Shown in pieces: positions 11,320 to 23,989 of a stretch of 64,000 bases of DNA. The stretch spans positions 134,447,968 through 134,511,967 of the forward strand of contig OZ018328.1 in NCBI GenBank assembly GCA_963969495.1, in the 5' to 3' direction. The notes below the pieces were generated by a model. The model was given only the letters and a program-made list of their open reading frames with translations, ran no database searches and was not told the origin of the DNA. The position numbers and the translations under genes are program-made. Position 1 is the stretch's first letter, and every line of letters begins with the position of its first letter. The DNA is from Ceratothoa steindachneri (taxonomy: Eukaryota > Arthropoda > Malacostraca > Isopoda > Cymothoidae).

Positions 11320-11810
11320 ATAACATTATAACTATTCGGCAGACTCTAACGAAAACTGAAAGCCTTATGTTGTTTTACATTCTCTTTCGAATGATATATT
11401 GTCCAAGTCCTCCCGAGGTTAGCCGGGGAAGTATTTGGCAAGAACGTCATAACTCTTCAGCAGATTCTAACGAAATTTGAAACTCATACGTTGTTTTACA
11501 TTCTCTTTCGAATGATATAATTAGCAATATTCTCCCGAGTTTAGCCCAGGAATTATTTTGTTTTGTTATTAACATCATAACTATCCGGCCGATTCGAACG
11601 AAATTTAAAATCCTCATATGGTTTTACATTCTCTTTCGAATGCTATAATGCCTAAGTGCTCCTAAGGTTAGCCTGGGAATTATTTGTCAATAATATCATA
11701 ACTATTCATCCAGTTCTAACAAAAGTTAAAACCCTTATGTCGTTTTACATTCTTTTTCTAATGATATAATTGCCAAGGTTCTCATAAGGTTAGTCCGATA
11801 ATTATTGAAA
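11320..11810 (+). repeat. Left-arm tandem array, four units of about 120 bp
   Basis: Units begin near 11320, 11442, 11570 and 11691 with a CATAACTATTCGGC-like phrase. Each then contains TCTAACGAAATTTGAAA, a TTTTACATTCTCTTTCGAAT block and GGTTAGCCxGGGAATTATT. Spacing is 121-128 bases. Confidence 0.9.
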
Positions 11811-14159
11811 GTTCTGAAGGTCATAAGATCATAAATCAAAATAAGTGAGAGCATGTGACTTTTGGTTAGCAGACCTTGTTTTCCTAGAGCGAGAACTTAG
11901 AGCAGTCAACCATCTTTTCCTCCCAAACTGATATTTGTATACCAAGTATTGGTACACTAAGTATAGCGCAACTTATTTACATGTGATATTGCTTAAAGAG
12001 CGAAATTTATTGGTTCAATATTTTTAACTTTATTCGTGAAATGCATATGGTTGTTTATAGTGTTTTATTAGTTGTTTAAATTTTCAGTAGACCTTGATGC
12101 ATATTCATAGATGTGTTTTTGGAGTGTGGCGGAGGGGGTCGTTGATTTTTTTATTATAACTATGTTTATCATTGTTTTTTGAACGAAATGTTAAGAGTTT
12201 CAGAATCTCCATTTACAGACAGGTAATTTAAAGTTATGAGACAAGTTCTTCATGGAAACTGATTTAGAGACGTGCTAATGAGCAGTTTATTTTATTATAA
12301 AAATTGAATAATTATAGAACAGCGCATAACTAAATTTGAGAATCTCAAAACACTAAAATAGACAAGATATTACCAAAATATTTGAATAAAAATATAAAGG
12401 GAGTTGGTTCGGTTGTTTGCTATTCGGGTACTAGGAATAGTTACAAGATTTGAGTACAAAATGGAAAGAATTTCTATTAAACAAAAATAATGTGAGGCTA
12501 TTATTAATTTTCCATATAAAGGTTTGGTGTAAAGTAAAAAATATTAAAAAAAGAATTTGAAGCTATTAATTGATAGCTATATATTATCCTTTAATTCAAC
12601 ATATTTATTAAGGCATTGTTCTCATTTTCTGGTCTGTCCCTGAAAATTCTGTACTTTCGAATTGCACCCCTTCCTATATTCAAATATTCCTTCTTCTTCC
12701 AACTAAAATTTGTCTTTTTAAGTGTTCTTTAATTCTGCGAAGCAAAATGAATTCTAATGGTGGATAGGGTATGATGTGCTATCTAGATTCCCTCGTTGTT
12801 ACATTTGTTACATTTGTTACATTTGCGCTGCTCGGAATCAGATTATGGTGGCAAAACATCCCATGCTGCAACTATCCTTCAGCAACATCTAAACTTTTGC
12901 CATCGCGTTCTTATTGATTTCTCTGCCATAGGTTTGACTGACTTAAGAGAGAAAATTAGAAGTCATTTCTTTGATTTAACTTTAGTATCTGGATAGAATA
13001 GAGATTCTAAGTTTAATTCCCCTCAATAATCAGTTGCATTAAATCTTCTTCGTTGGTTTAATGTCAAAGTGCCTAATGAAATATCATTCATTATAGATTA
13101 AATTAATATTCACGCAACGCTTTGGATACTCATCGACGTAATATATTTCTGAGACAAATAAAGTTAGCTAAACTCAAACGTGGTCAACCATGTGAAGCTA
13201 CGTTTCGTCATCAGTCGACGTGGATTTTCTTCTTTGTTTTGCGCAACTCTTCAGATTTTCTCTACCTTTCTTGAAATACTTCATCTATCTAAAAGCAATA
13301 TTTTTAGGGCGTAGAATTACCATAAACTCGTTGCAATTTTCAATTATTTTCGAACACTTCAATCAAGTTGTGTCAGAAATTTAATGGCTAGTCTAGTTTC
13401 AAAAATTGGTGTTTCCGTTGCTTAAAAAATCATCTATTTTATGAAGTCACCTTCCTTTATAATTGAATCAGGGAAAATAATTTAGGCTGCCAAATATCCC
13501 AAATAAATGATCATTTAAATTTAAGCATAACAAATTCTTGTCAACCTGAAACAGGGAATCTCGCTTCGAAACATTTTAACCATCTTTTGTATAATATACA
13601 TACTAAGTTTTCAATGAGATAACAGATGTTTCAAATGATAAAGGATCGGTTCCAACCATAGAACATAAAATAGGAAAGCGAAAGGCTTTTGATCTAGAAA
13701 ACTTTTGAATAAATAGGCCATACCTTTATTAGAAATACACCATTTTCACACATCAACTTCTGTGTACAAATCTCTACCCTTATTATTTATATTTTCCTTA
13801 CGAATTACATTCTTCTTCAGGAAGCATTATGCTGTCTGAGTTTGGTAGACATTCATGCTGCATCCAAATTCATTTTATATCCATTTATACTTACCTCTAC
13901 TCAAAACATTTCCTTTACCAGTCTCCCAGCTACGATTTCACCGATTCCTTGTAAGTACCCATCCAATATATATGTAATATCTACTCTACACATATCTGCA
14001 CATGAGAACTCTCTTCTTCAGCTTACTAAATTTTTATTCCACATATATTGTAATCAATGCTCAGCTAATTTGTCACGTGCACTCACAAAATACAAACTTA
14101 ACAAGGTCTGCTGACCAAAAGACGCGTGCTCTCACTCATTGTGATTTCTGACCTTACGA

Positions 14160-14670
14160 CCTTCAAAACTTTCAATAATTCCCGGACTAACCTTCAAGGG
14201 CACCTTGGCAATTATACATTCGAAAGAGAATTTAAAAACAACATAAGGTTTTAAAATTTCGTTATAATCGATCGAATAGTTATGATATTATTGCCAAATA
14301 ATTCCCTGGCTAACATTGGGAGGACGTTGGCGATTATAGCATTCGAATGAGAATGTAAAACCACATAAGGGTTTCAGAGTTCGTTAGAATCGGCCAAATA
14401 GTTATAATATAATTGCCAAAACAAAATAATTCCCGGGCTAACCTTGGGAGGACCTTTGCAATTATGTCATTTGAATGTAAAACGACAAAATGGTTTCAAT
14501 TTTTTTTAGAATCAGCTGAATAGTTATGATGTTATGGCCAAAAGAAAATAATTCCCGGGGTAACCTTGGGAGGACTTAGCAATTATATGATTTGAAAGAG
14601 AATGTAAAACAACATAATGGTTTCAAAATCTTCAGAATCAGCCGAGTACTTACATTGTTATTACAAAAAG
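14160..14670 (-). repeat. Right-arm tandem array, inverted relative to the left arm
   Basis: Four reversed units are seen, recognisable by AATAATTCCCGGGCTAACCT, ATTCGAAAGAGAATGTAAAA and CGTTAGAATCGGCC. Unit order and the terminal phrases mirror the left arm exactly. Confidence 0.9.
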
Positions 14671-14744
14671 AAAGGACAGAAATACGGGACTGATCCACCG
14701 ACATAGTAAGATGTATTGTCGCCTGCGACTAGACTCGCACGCGA

Positions 14745-15400
14745 ATAATATAATAAATAAATTACTTTAAAATAATCTTTTGTCAATTTAATCTATATTA
14801 CTACGATATAAATAATTTAGACCTATACAATTCACATGTTAAATTTCTCATCAAAGCTTTGAATTCTTTAATGACATTTTAATACAAATATCTTATTCCA
14901 TAGAATAAGATATTAGTTTAGCTAAAAACATATCACTTAAAAAATATTTATTGCTTCTTCTAAAAAATAATTTAATATAATGCTTTCCATTTTTAACCAA
15001 AACTAGCATAAGTTATGTTTTTTTTAACAGTTCGAACAATAGCCTTCGTTATTAAATGCATTCAAAACAAATTATTTAATAGGTTGCCAAAGGTATACGG
15101 TTAGGGGCCTGTTAGCGCGGGTCGGAAACCATTATGAGCCCAATGCATGGGCCCTTCACAGTTGTTTCTCATCTAAAATCACTGTAGCATATTAACTTCT
15201 CCCTAGGCCTAGGAAGCAATAACCTAGAGTGCCACACTCACCCTCTGTACCCATGAAGCCAACCCATTATAAATACTACTTCAAAAGCTTCAGAAATATC
15301 ATAAGTTTCCTCTGAAAAAATAAGTGGTGAACCCAACGGCCACCTTTACCTTCTACAAATAAAGAATTACACAGATATGTGGCTATCTTCCTCCAGAAAA
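14745..15400. other. No gene recognised; small hairpin at 14887-14914
   Basis: The only structural feature I see is an AATATCTTATTC..GAATAAGATATT hairpin with a 4-base loop. The stretch from about 15070 is less AT-rich and could be the decayed upstream part of the retrotransposon tail that follows. Confidence 0.35.
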
Positions 15401-15405
15401 ATTGA

Positions 15406-15640
15406 GAGGAATTAGTGATGGCAAGACATCGTTTGAGAGATACATGGTTAACTCCTGGTTACCGTTTTTCTAACTACCCACCACCACACTGCAATATTAA
15501 ACACTTACTAATACAATGGCCAAATTACATCCAATAGTGGACCTGATATTGAGGGCCTAAACCAAGCCTCTTACCGACAAGAGTCCTGAAATACTCTTCA
15601 GTTAAATTTCTTAAAAATACAAATATTTTTAACCAAAGTT
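15406..15640 (+). pseudogene. C-terminal tail of a non-LTR retrotransposon (after RNase H, I/R1-like)
   Basis: A plus-strand frame reads EELVMARHRLRDTWLTPGYR, then PPPHCNIKHLLIQWPNY. This matches the conserved end of I/R1-type non-LTR elements, with LRLGHTxLTHxYL, PPxC, and VKHILLxCPxY. A stop follows, and more family-like text (VLKYSSVKFLKN) continues in the same region. The zinc-knuckle Cys pattern has decayed. The upstream RNase H and reverse transcriptase domains are not recognisable. 5'-truncated fossil. Confidence 0.55.
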
Positions 15641-16970
15641 AGCAAAAGAAGAAAAGAATGGAACTCTAAAAAATTACCTAGACCGAATAGACCCTAAGCC
15701 CTTAATAAACAACACTACCTGATCAATTTAGTTCCAAAGTAAAATACTTCGTATGTTACTCTTAATTAGTGGTAATCTCACAGTTGGCGTTAGAGGACTC
15801 GCTAGCCTCATTAATACGGTGTACAGAAGGCACAACTAGAATTTATTATTTAATGATATTATAAAAGTATAACTCAAAAGAAATTGTTTAATTAGTGAAG
15901 GTAAAATATGTGAAACACATAAACGTAAGTCAATTGAAAAAGTGGAGAAATTGGGGCCAGGGAGCTACGCAAATCTCCAAACCTTGCCTTTTCCCCCAGG
16001 AGGTCAAATCCGATTCTTAAAGTTTTTTATTTTTTAAAAGTTTTAAATCCCATCAAGGAGGGAACCAACAATAGCATAGTAGCCCTAACCGATTCTTAAA
16101 GGGGTGAGCAGGTAGTTGAACCGAGAAAGTTACCCATAGCCATACCATGCTTTTCTTTAATAGCTCCCTTTTTAAAGAGGATAAAGGAAACGCGATGGAT
16201 ATTAAACTGACACCTTTCACTAATAACTTAGTCGCAAAGCGGTTTTCCTAAGTTACTCTTTTAACCCTATTTGCTCGGCATTAATAAAATTAGAAAACGG
16301 CGCAATCAAGGAAATGGCCAGGAGACATTCTTGCCATCTCTATTTTGAAGATGAGGAACGGCTGCATAATTTTTATGATTGGAATTAAAACGTTGGATTT
16401 TAAACGCCGACATTTATGATATTGAGTTATGTAACAATTTTGGGCCCCACCGACTGGAGGCGAAGGAGAGACCAGTACACCCGCATGCCTATATCCGCCG
16501 ATACACACAAAGTGACTTAGAAATAGGCATAGATAGGGGAGCATTTAAGGCTTTCCAGTAATATCAGCACATATTGCTTAATTAAACCTGCAGTCAAAGA
16601 TAGATGAGATGCGTCATTTCGGGGCTAGTAATAAAACATCATGGTATTTCCCTTTCATTATAAAAAAATAAAAATGAAGGGGAGATCGTGTGTAGTACTT
16701 CTGGAGAGCTCACTTCTACTAATGCAAAGCGCATCACTCTTGTACAAAACGACTATAATAAGAGATAATTGAGCGAAATGCTTTATAAAAATACATTAGA
16801 ATCATAGCTATAGGAACAAGAGTAGAGGAATAATTATTAATTTTGCCTAGAAAACGAAAACCAACATAATAAGCGCACCCATAAAGTTTTTGAAAAGAGA
16901 ATCGTAGATGTTAAAGTTAAAAAATATAAAGTGTGTGTGAGATACGTCGAGTACCTAAAATAAAGAATAT
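15641..16970. other. Unclassified, less AT-rich stretch
   Basis: It may include the 3' untranslated part of the preceding retrotransposon tail. Two copies of CCGATTCTTAAAG lie 80 bases apart (about 16009 and 16089). An 84-codon minus frame at 16290-16544 and a plus frame opposite it show no family signature. I considered rRNA and mitochondrial origin because of the composition and found no supporting motif. Confidence 0.35.
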
Positions 16971-16974
16971 GAGA

Positions 16975-17830
16975 CGATTTTATGTAGCTTTTGAGACCAT
17001 AAACCGCACACGTTGGCAATATTAGTGTGTGCTCTTGTCATCACACCACAATGCAAGGAGGCAATAGTAGGTTTTAGTCGTGTGCGACTCTATATCTCAC
17101 TATGTCGGTCAGTCGGTCGGTCGGTCCGTTGGTGCTCGTTAGGCTTTATTTTTGAGGGGTGGAAGATAATAACACTGTAACCTTTTTGCCGATTCTAACA
17201 AAATTTGAAAGAATTATGTTATTTTACATTTTCTTTCGAATGATATAATTGCCAAAGTTCTCCTAAGGTTATACGGGGAATATTTGGCAATAACATCATA
17301 ACTATTCGGCCGATCTAACGAAATTTGAAACCCTTATGACTTTTCACATTCTCTTTCGAATGATATAATCGCCAAGGTCTCCCCAAGGTTAGTGCATGAA
17401 TTATTAAAAGTTTTAAAGGTCGTAAGATCATAAATCAGAATAAGTGAGAGCACGGGACTTTGGTTAGCAGACCTTGTTTTTTCATTTCCTGGATCGAAGG
17501 AGGGTGCTCCATTAATAAAATATAGTAGATGAAACAATTTTTTAGGTATAGAGAACTGAAATCCCTCTAATTTATGAATAATTGTTTTGCGTTAGTACCA
17601 CTATACAGATGCAATAAAGGTATTTGTTTATTTCATGGATCGAAGGGAGTTTCAACATTTATATAACACACTAGCTGAGACGATTCTCAACTCCAGAGAA
17701 CGGAAACCGTCCACGGTTGGCAATATTAGTGGGTCCTCTTGCGATAGCAAGACTATGCAAAGAGGCAATAAAGATGTTTGATTATTTTATGGGTTGAAGG
17801 AAGGTTCCTCATTAACAAAATAGGGTAGAT
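16975..17830. repeat. Tandem repeat of about 150-165 bp, interrupted by a foldback arm
   Basis: Units share GGCAATATTAGTG..TCCTCTTG, ATGCAA.GAGGCAATA, TTTCATGGATCGAAGG and CATTAATAAAATA.GGTAGAT phrases. Partial or whole units are seen at about 16975-17073, 17480-17635, 17636-17800 and beyond. The segment 17074-17477 is unrelated to the unit and is the third foldback-arm copy. It splits one unit between GCAATAGTAGGTTT and TTTTCATTTCCTGG. Confidence 0.7.
17074..17477 (+). mobile_element. Solo foldback-type arm, third copy, with two internal units
   Basis: It shares both ends with the arms at 11236 and 14744. The outer end is AGTCGTGTGCGACTCTATAT followed by CTCACTATGTCGGTC, and the inner end is GGTTAGCAGACCTTG. 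It has two instead of four ~120-bp units and a longer GGTC run near its start. Its flanks belong to a different tandem repeat, so the ends of the mobile unit can be defined: one arm can exist and move, or be left behind, alone. Confidence 0.75.
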
Positions 17831-17849
17831 TAGACGATTTTTAGCTCAA

Positions 17850-18740
17850 CACTTATGGCCAAAAGTTTTACTACTACTATATTTTTAGAAGAAAAAATTA
17901 ATCGAGCTATTCGATCGTTGCACTTTTAGTATGTTTATATCAGAATTTAAGGTGAAATATACAACCCCAAACCATTTTATTAATAAATAGATTCACTCTT
18001 GGCACGAATTTAATATTTAAATTTAGGACCCTATTCTTCAAGATTGCTTTAATTCGTTCTTACTTAAAAATAGAATTATCATACACAAATTGGTCCTGAA
18101 CTGTTGGGAAAAGCTGCTAATGAATCACGTTTCGGTACCATTTTGAGTTCATGGCGGTTCTTTGGCCAAAATTGTTATTGCTCCATTTTCCTAGGATGAG
18201 AAACAGCTAAAGACATGGAGAGTGTCCGGATGCTTGACCCTTGAGCATGACACAATAATTATGAAATTGCTTCCCTTTTCTCTAACTAACGATGGATCTT
18301 CCAGAAGCTGCAAACAAGTGGAAAGGAGCTTCATCACGAAATAACACTTTGCCCAAGTCCATTCATTATATTTCTTACAAATATAGAGCCATTTCGTAAT
18401 GTTCTACTTGGTGAGTCGAAGCTTCTTCGCAGCATTTCTTGACTTGACAACTTTGTCAGAAGTCTACGCCTCACTATGCGCGCTGAAGCGTTCACACCTG
18501 CTTCTACCTAATCGTTTGCAAGCTTGTCACTGAAGATAATACGGTCCTTAAACTGGAACCTTACTGGGATTCATTTGAGTGCCAAGAAGTGCAACCAGTC
18601 TTATGAAAGTCACTAATGATCCTAACTATGTTAGTTCTTGATGAAATACTCTTAGCAACTCTCTCCTTTCATTTCAGCCCACTTTGGTCTCGAGTAACAA
18701 TGATAGCACGCTTTTCTTTGGAAAGAATCCTTTACAAATT
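17850..18740 (-). mobile_element. Tc1-like transposon relic
   Basis: The minus strand reads a Tc1 transposase in order. Near 18735 is LSKEKRAIIVTRDQSG (first helix-turn-helix). Near 18365 is NEWTWAKCYF, and in another frame RDEAPFHLFAASGRS, carrying the first catalytic Asp. Then come CVMLKGQASGHS and the MNSKWYRNV segment near 18140. The left end near 17855 has GGCCAAAAGTTTT, typical of Tc1 terminal repeats. The region of the second Asp and catalytic Glu is missing or unreadable between 17900 and 18100. The right terminal repeat is not seen. Several stops and frameshifts are present. Confidence 0.75.
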
Positions 18741-20232
18741 GAACAAGATTAAAACATTTATTTTTACTATAAAATATTACGATATAGATTATAATTAAAC
18801 AATATCATTCATTTCACCCATATTTATCATCATTTTTCCCCTTTAATCAAATAGCAAGTCTCCAGGGACTGAAACTCACCTCGTAGAGGAACCGGACCAA
18901 ACCGCGATTTTAGATTCAACATAGAAGTACACAATTATTTCTTATTATTTTTTAAAGGTCTAATTTCTTATAAATCTTCTAGACTTTAATTATTTTAATA
19001 ATTAATTGATCAGTATATTGAAGAAAACGTATGTTTTGAAAGCAATAAGTTTTTTAAGATTACCGATTGATTATTCAATCTTATTTGAAATTGTTTCCTC
19101 CTACTCCTAAGCGAGTTTATGGTGTAGGAGATGTAAAAGCCCTGCTTCACCTAAAGCCCGGTGGTATAATAGGTCCTCCGGTGCCCGTGTGTACCCTTGC
19201 AAGGAGAGGTCATGTGTAGCGTTGTCAGCAAGGTTCAGGTAGCATGCGGACAATTGCATGACGTCACTGGCCAAATGCCCGCGGCTGAATTCTTGTCTTG
19301 TCTACAGAGCTTCTACACATCTTTACTTCCTCTAACTTCGTCGATTTCATAACAGATCTGCGGAAGTTTGTTTCCCCATAAAATGATTATGATGACAAAT
19401 TAATCTTTTCATCGGAAGGGAAGCATTTAGGTGTTATCGTATAATTCTGTAAATTTCTGAGCCGAATTTTTGGTTAAAATAATGAAAATCTACAAAAACT
19501 AAGGATAACCTATTATAATCGCTCGAGGATTTGTCATATGAATACGTACATTATTCAATACATTATACTCTTTACTCTGAAGATAAATATTTAGACTCAG
19601 TATCAATATTTAAAATGAGAATGACGCAGATTATGGATTTTGTGGGTATAAAACAATATAAAATTATATATTTCTTTACAATCAGTAACTTCCAAAACAT
19701 GTCTGCTAAGTAAAGAATTATAGTTTTATACAAAAAAGCTCCGTAAACTGCATCTTTCTTATCATTCTTTAATTTTTTCCAGCTATTATAGAAACATTTA
19801 AGGTTTTTTCCTAGAGACTTTTAAACGATTCTCTCTTCCATGCCGCTGCTGCGAGTCATGAGAGAACATTAGAGGTTGCAGCGAATAACCGGAAGACACC
19901 TTCACCGTAGCATAATCCCACAACAATGCAAAGGCAATCACGATGTCGTTTTCTCCATAGGTGTTTCATACAATTTGCTATGGATCTTTTGGAACCTTGT
20001 ATGTGGTATAAATCAATTTATAGATTGATTCTCAAGCTGAGATGGTTCATTTACCTTCAGTAGTACGTATGATAAGAAATTCATATTTTAGAGGGAATAA
20101 ACATTCATTTAGAATACATTATTTACTTTAGTTTTACAGTCTAATAAAGACGGAAACCAACGAGAGCATAACCTAGATAGAATACACAAAGAGGCTGAGT
20201 AAGGATGACAACGGTCACTGGATCAGAATTTT
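18741..20232. other. No gene recognised; GC-richer island at about 19085-19330
   Basis: The island 19085-19330 contrasts with AT-rich flanks but gives no protein or RNA match I can name. Short frames elsewhere look like chance. Confidence 0.35.
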
Positions 20233-20550
20233 CTAATGTTTACCCTTGTTTATGGGTATTGTTATTATTTAGGTTTAATCGAATTAAGAATACCTCATTT
20301 ACGGCTGAGGGATATGAAGGTGAAACCCTCGTACCCGGTGTATGTATTCCCCATGCAAGAAATGTAAAAATGAAAGTGTCACCTCTTTACTCTAAGATGT
20401 ATATTACTATTCCTCAGTACGGCGACTTATGCCTTAGAAAGCAGTCGTCAGATGAGATATTTAAAAAAAAAAATCCTATTCCTCAGATGTAAATGAGGCA
20501 TTCTTAATTCAACAAAACCTAAGCCCTAACAGGGGTTTAAAAACATTCAT
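20233..20550. mobile_element. MITE-like inverted-repeat element of about 318 bp
   Basis: The left arm 20233-20310 and right arm 20479-20550 are inverted copies. The core is TTAGGTTT..GAATTAAGAA followed by CCTCATTTAC..CTGAGG, with a mirrored block on the right (CCTCAGATGTAAATGAGG). A weaker outer match pairs AATGTTTACCC with GGGGTTTAAAAACATT. About 170 bp lie between the arms. An open frame crossing it (20205-20492) has no family signature and is probably incidental. Confidence 0.65.
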
Positions 20551-23500
20551 CAGACAATTTAAATTTTATCTATACAAAATGGCCAACTTCAAAAGATTTT
20601 CACCCAGTTAGAGTAGTACCCCAACTCACCTCCTTTGTTTATTTTACGTTATGCCCTCATTGGTACCCGCATTGATGAGATCGTAAAATAAAAACAAAGT
20701 TAGCTGTACTTTACTCAATACCTTAATATATTTTTCATCATTTGATTTTACAAAAATACTAAAAAAAATCTATTTATTTTAACAAGGATCATTTAAATCT
20801 GTTAAATTGGACGAGCAAACAGATTTGTGCCTGTGATTTCAAAGTTATGAAAGAAACTTTATGAACTGACAAATGAAGTTGAATTACGCTCGTACACATT
20901 TGGGGGCGAGTAAGAATTCGTATAATTAAACAAGGTTCTATGTACAAGTACATTAAAATTCGAAGAAAAAAACACTCTCTGCCTTGTAAATCAAATGCTC
21001 AATGCAGGACCTAAATATTCCAAGTAGATTTTATTCTTTTATATATTGATTTTTTTACACTAACATTTAAACAATTTATAAGTTTTTTGAAAACATATTT
21101 AGCGAAAAGTCGATCGACGCTGAATCATCTTTTTAAAGATACTATAGGAATTGATAGATATATGTTGAGAAAGAATAGATGTAAAGCTGACCCGAAGCAG
21201 AAAACTTAAGTTCATACACAGCCAGAAAGTTCCTAGTAGGAAGATGGAAGTAGGAACCATGGAACGTATTGTCTCAAAATTTCATATTTACATTTTACCC
21301 TATTTAAAATAAAGAGAATACAATGGAACATCTGTGCAACAATTTATAGGAAAGAAAATGCTGCTATAGCAAGCTGAAGAGTTAGATGAAGAGAAAATGT
21401 TCAAAAGTAACTATTAAGGGGCTCCGCTTTTGGCTATGAAGTCAGCTCCCTTTGGAAGGTATAAACATATTGAAAGATGTATATCCCTAAATTTTACATA
21501 GGTAGTTGAATATAATTTTCTCTCAATCTTTATCATATACGTTACACTTTAAACAAACCTATAATATTCCCCACCCATTGGGTTACGTGCTTCGTTCGTG
21601 TCACTTGATTTCGTCATTGTCAACTACAGCATTTTACAGTATATATAAGTGGCGACTCTGGCACTCAGGCTGTTTGGGCTTAGCCCGAGTATAGGTATAG
21701 TAAAGTTAAAGTGTATTTGCAAGTTGATTTAATTTCTGCGAACACTGACTTCAAGGAAGTAATTACAGCTAATAACTCGGCTTCGCCTTCGTTTTACAGC
21801 TTATTTCCTCTTTCATCGTTGATTCATATCTTTTCCTTTACTGGCTTGTCTTTCATCCTGTTTACCCATTTCCATAATACTTTAGACAAAATTTCTTCCT
21901 ATATCTTTGGATTAGCCCGTTTCATTTTTCATCTTGCTTTTCAATTATCATTATCATGGGTTCACTCCTTTGCCTTCTTAGATCGGTGTTAATTCTCTGG
22001 ATGGTCCATGTCTACGTATCTGTTTAGAAATGGTTCTTATTTTTACATTTTAGTTTATCATTTTAGGTAAGCATTGGAAGTTCTAAATGGTTGAACTCGA
22101 AATACCTCTTTATCTGAGCTTATCATCGCTTATCTAATTGTCTGTAGCTCATGGTCGTTTCGTTGAGTCTCTTCGGTTGAAATTCCTTACGGATCTCTTT
22201 ATACTTCAACACAGTTTGCCTGCTGGTAGTCCGTACATTCCTTTGATGGTTTCTGCATGGAAAGGATGTAAATTGTTAGCAGGGATGTTATGTGGTTGTT
22301 AATTGGGATGTGCACTAGTTCTATGTGATATTTAATGGGAAAGTTGAATTCGACAGCGAGAAATCTAGTTTTGATGCGACGTTATTGTTGATGTAATTTG
22401 GGAATTCCGGACATAATGTTAGAAAGGTAAAAAAATTACACAGGACTCTTCATAGAAAGATTTGTAGCAATGGATGTAAGGGTATATGTAGAAAGAAAAC
22501 CTCATAATACAGTGCTTTTATTTATATCCCTCCCCGCCAAAGAAAGAAATCAATGCTCCATTAGGGCGAACGGCAAAGTTATAAAATATAAATATGATGA
22601 CTGGTTATTTCGACAAATTATGTTCACTTCACGCAATGCTATAATACATTACATTGTATATATTACTTTCATTAATTCTTAATTATAAAAATAACCTAAA
22701 AAATCCTATGATTATCTTCATCATGACAAGTAAAAATCTTTCTTTCGCTAACTAATTTTCTTCTATTCTATTCGTAATATCCTATCGCCACCTTCAATCC
22801 TCTGTAATAAAAAAAGAGTTCAGGGATGAGACCTGACACTCATTACAGCTAATGAAAAACGAAACTAAAAAAGACTCATCTCATTAACGTAGGCGAAGCG
22901 CCTTCCAAGAACTTCGTCTTCTACCCGCCTTCATCTTGACTGTAATTTGGCTAATTTCTAAATGAAAGCTCAAAGCAACTACATGCTCACACACATGCAG
23001 CCATGCTTACACTTCAGAATCTAGCGCCCATACTTACACGCTGCTACACTTGTCTCAAAGATAACGCGCGACCCGTCTTTAGGGGAAATTTGCTGGGGGT
23101 ATTCTGAAGCGATGTACTTAATGACTGCATATTATAAGTATGCAAAACTTAGTGAGTATTCATACATCTAATCGGAGAAAGTAGATCTGTTGTAAAGGTG
23201 AGAATCGTCATAATCACTCGGAGAGGAATGCATCGTAAGAGAGCTCCGAGAAGATTTAGGTAAAACAAACAAACGTATGTCTACTTTATTTCGAAAATGG
23301 ATAGATCTGATTCAGGGGACATAAACCATATACAGAGTGCTCCGCAGTGATAGAGACGGCGATGTTTTTCTATGGATATCCGGTTCTATTTCGCCCTTTA
23401 CAGCCAATATATACTTTTTTGTTCACCTGACTGGATTCAGAGGTTTCATGTGGGCATTTTATCAAATTTTCTCTCAATCCCCAGCTAAACGACTTCATAC

Positions 23501-23930
23501 AGTTGAATAGTGAAATTAAGAGGTTAAAATATGTATTTTTTCATTATTTGGATATAAAAAACTACAATTTAGGGGGTAGTGAGGGGCGTTCAAAGATTAA
23601 CGATGATCCGATTCAGGAATCACATCTACCGGGCACCACTACATGCTGCTATTACTACACTATTCTCAGTCATGAGAACAGGGAATATACAATCTTGCCA
23701 GTGACTTCCATCGTAATACATAGTGTCTAGCCGAAGCGAGCTTTCGCTCAACACACCAAATCAAATCAGGCTACTACCACTAATCAATCAGGCAAGTAAC
23801 TAACGCAAGCTCGTATGCACTTCATCCCACACGACTCAGTGGAGTGACTAATAAAGAATCGAATCAATCGTTAATCAAAGAGGTCCTTCACTAAACCAAC
23901 GCGTTCTACTACTTTACCCGTATAACTTTT
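20551..23930. other. Long stretch without recognisable feature
   Basis: About 3.4 kb of AT-rich DNA. Reading frames of 60-95 codons (for example 21711-21992, 22470-22682, 23503-23730) carry no domain signature. No terminal repeats, tandem arrays or RNA signals were noticed. Confidence 0.4.
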
Positions 23931-23989
23931 GGGAAAGGCATATTTCATCTAAAAAACACCCCTATAGAAAAAGAATGGTTCTACAATGT

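Larger units (their letters stand above)
11236..14744. mobile_element. Foldback-like element: two long inverted arms of tandem repeats around a 2.2-kb loop
   Basis: The left arm (11236-11880) and right arm (14100-14744) are inverted copies of equal length. Each arm has the outer end CGTGCGAGT..AGTCG..GGCGAC and the CTATGTCGGT motif. Next come four tandem units of about 120 bp, then an inner end reading AAGATCATAAATCA... and GGTTAGCAGACCTTG. The architecture resembles Drosophila FB foldback elements: long terminal inverted repeats made of tandem subrepeats. The loop (11881-14099) shows no transposase. It holds only short frames and a triple 9-bp repeat (GTTACATTT-type) near 12797. No clear target-site duplication was found. 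The arms differ by scattered substitutions and indels, so this is not a fresh insertion. Confidence 0.75.

Noticed and set aside
15060..16560. Possible mitochondrial or rRNA insert suggested by composition
   Set aside because: No conserved rRNA or mitochondrial coding motif found. Part of the stretch is instead explained by a retrotransposon C-terminal tail.
20205..20492. 95-codon plus frame as a small protein gene
   Set aside because: It crosses one arm and the loop of an inverted-repeat element and has no family signature.
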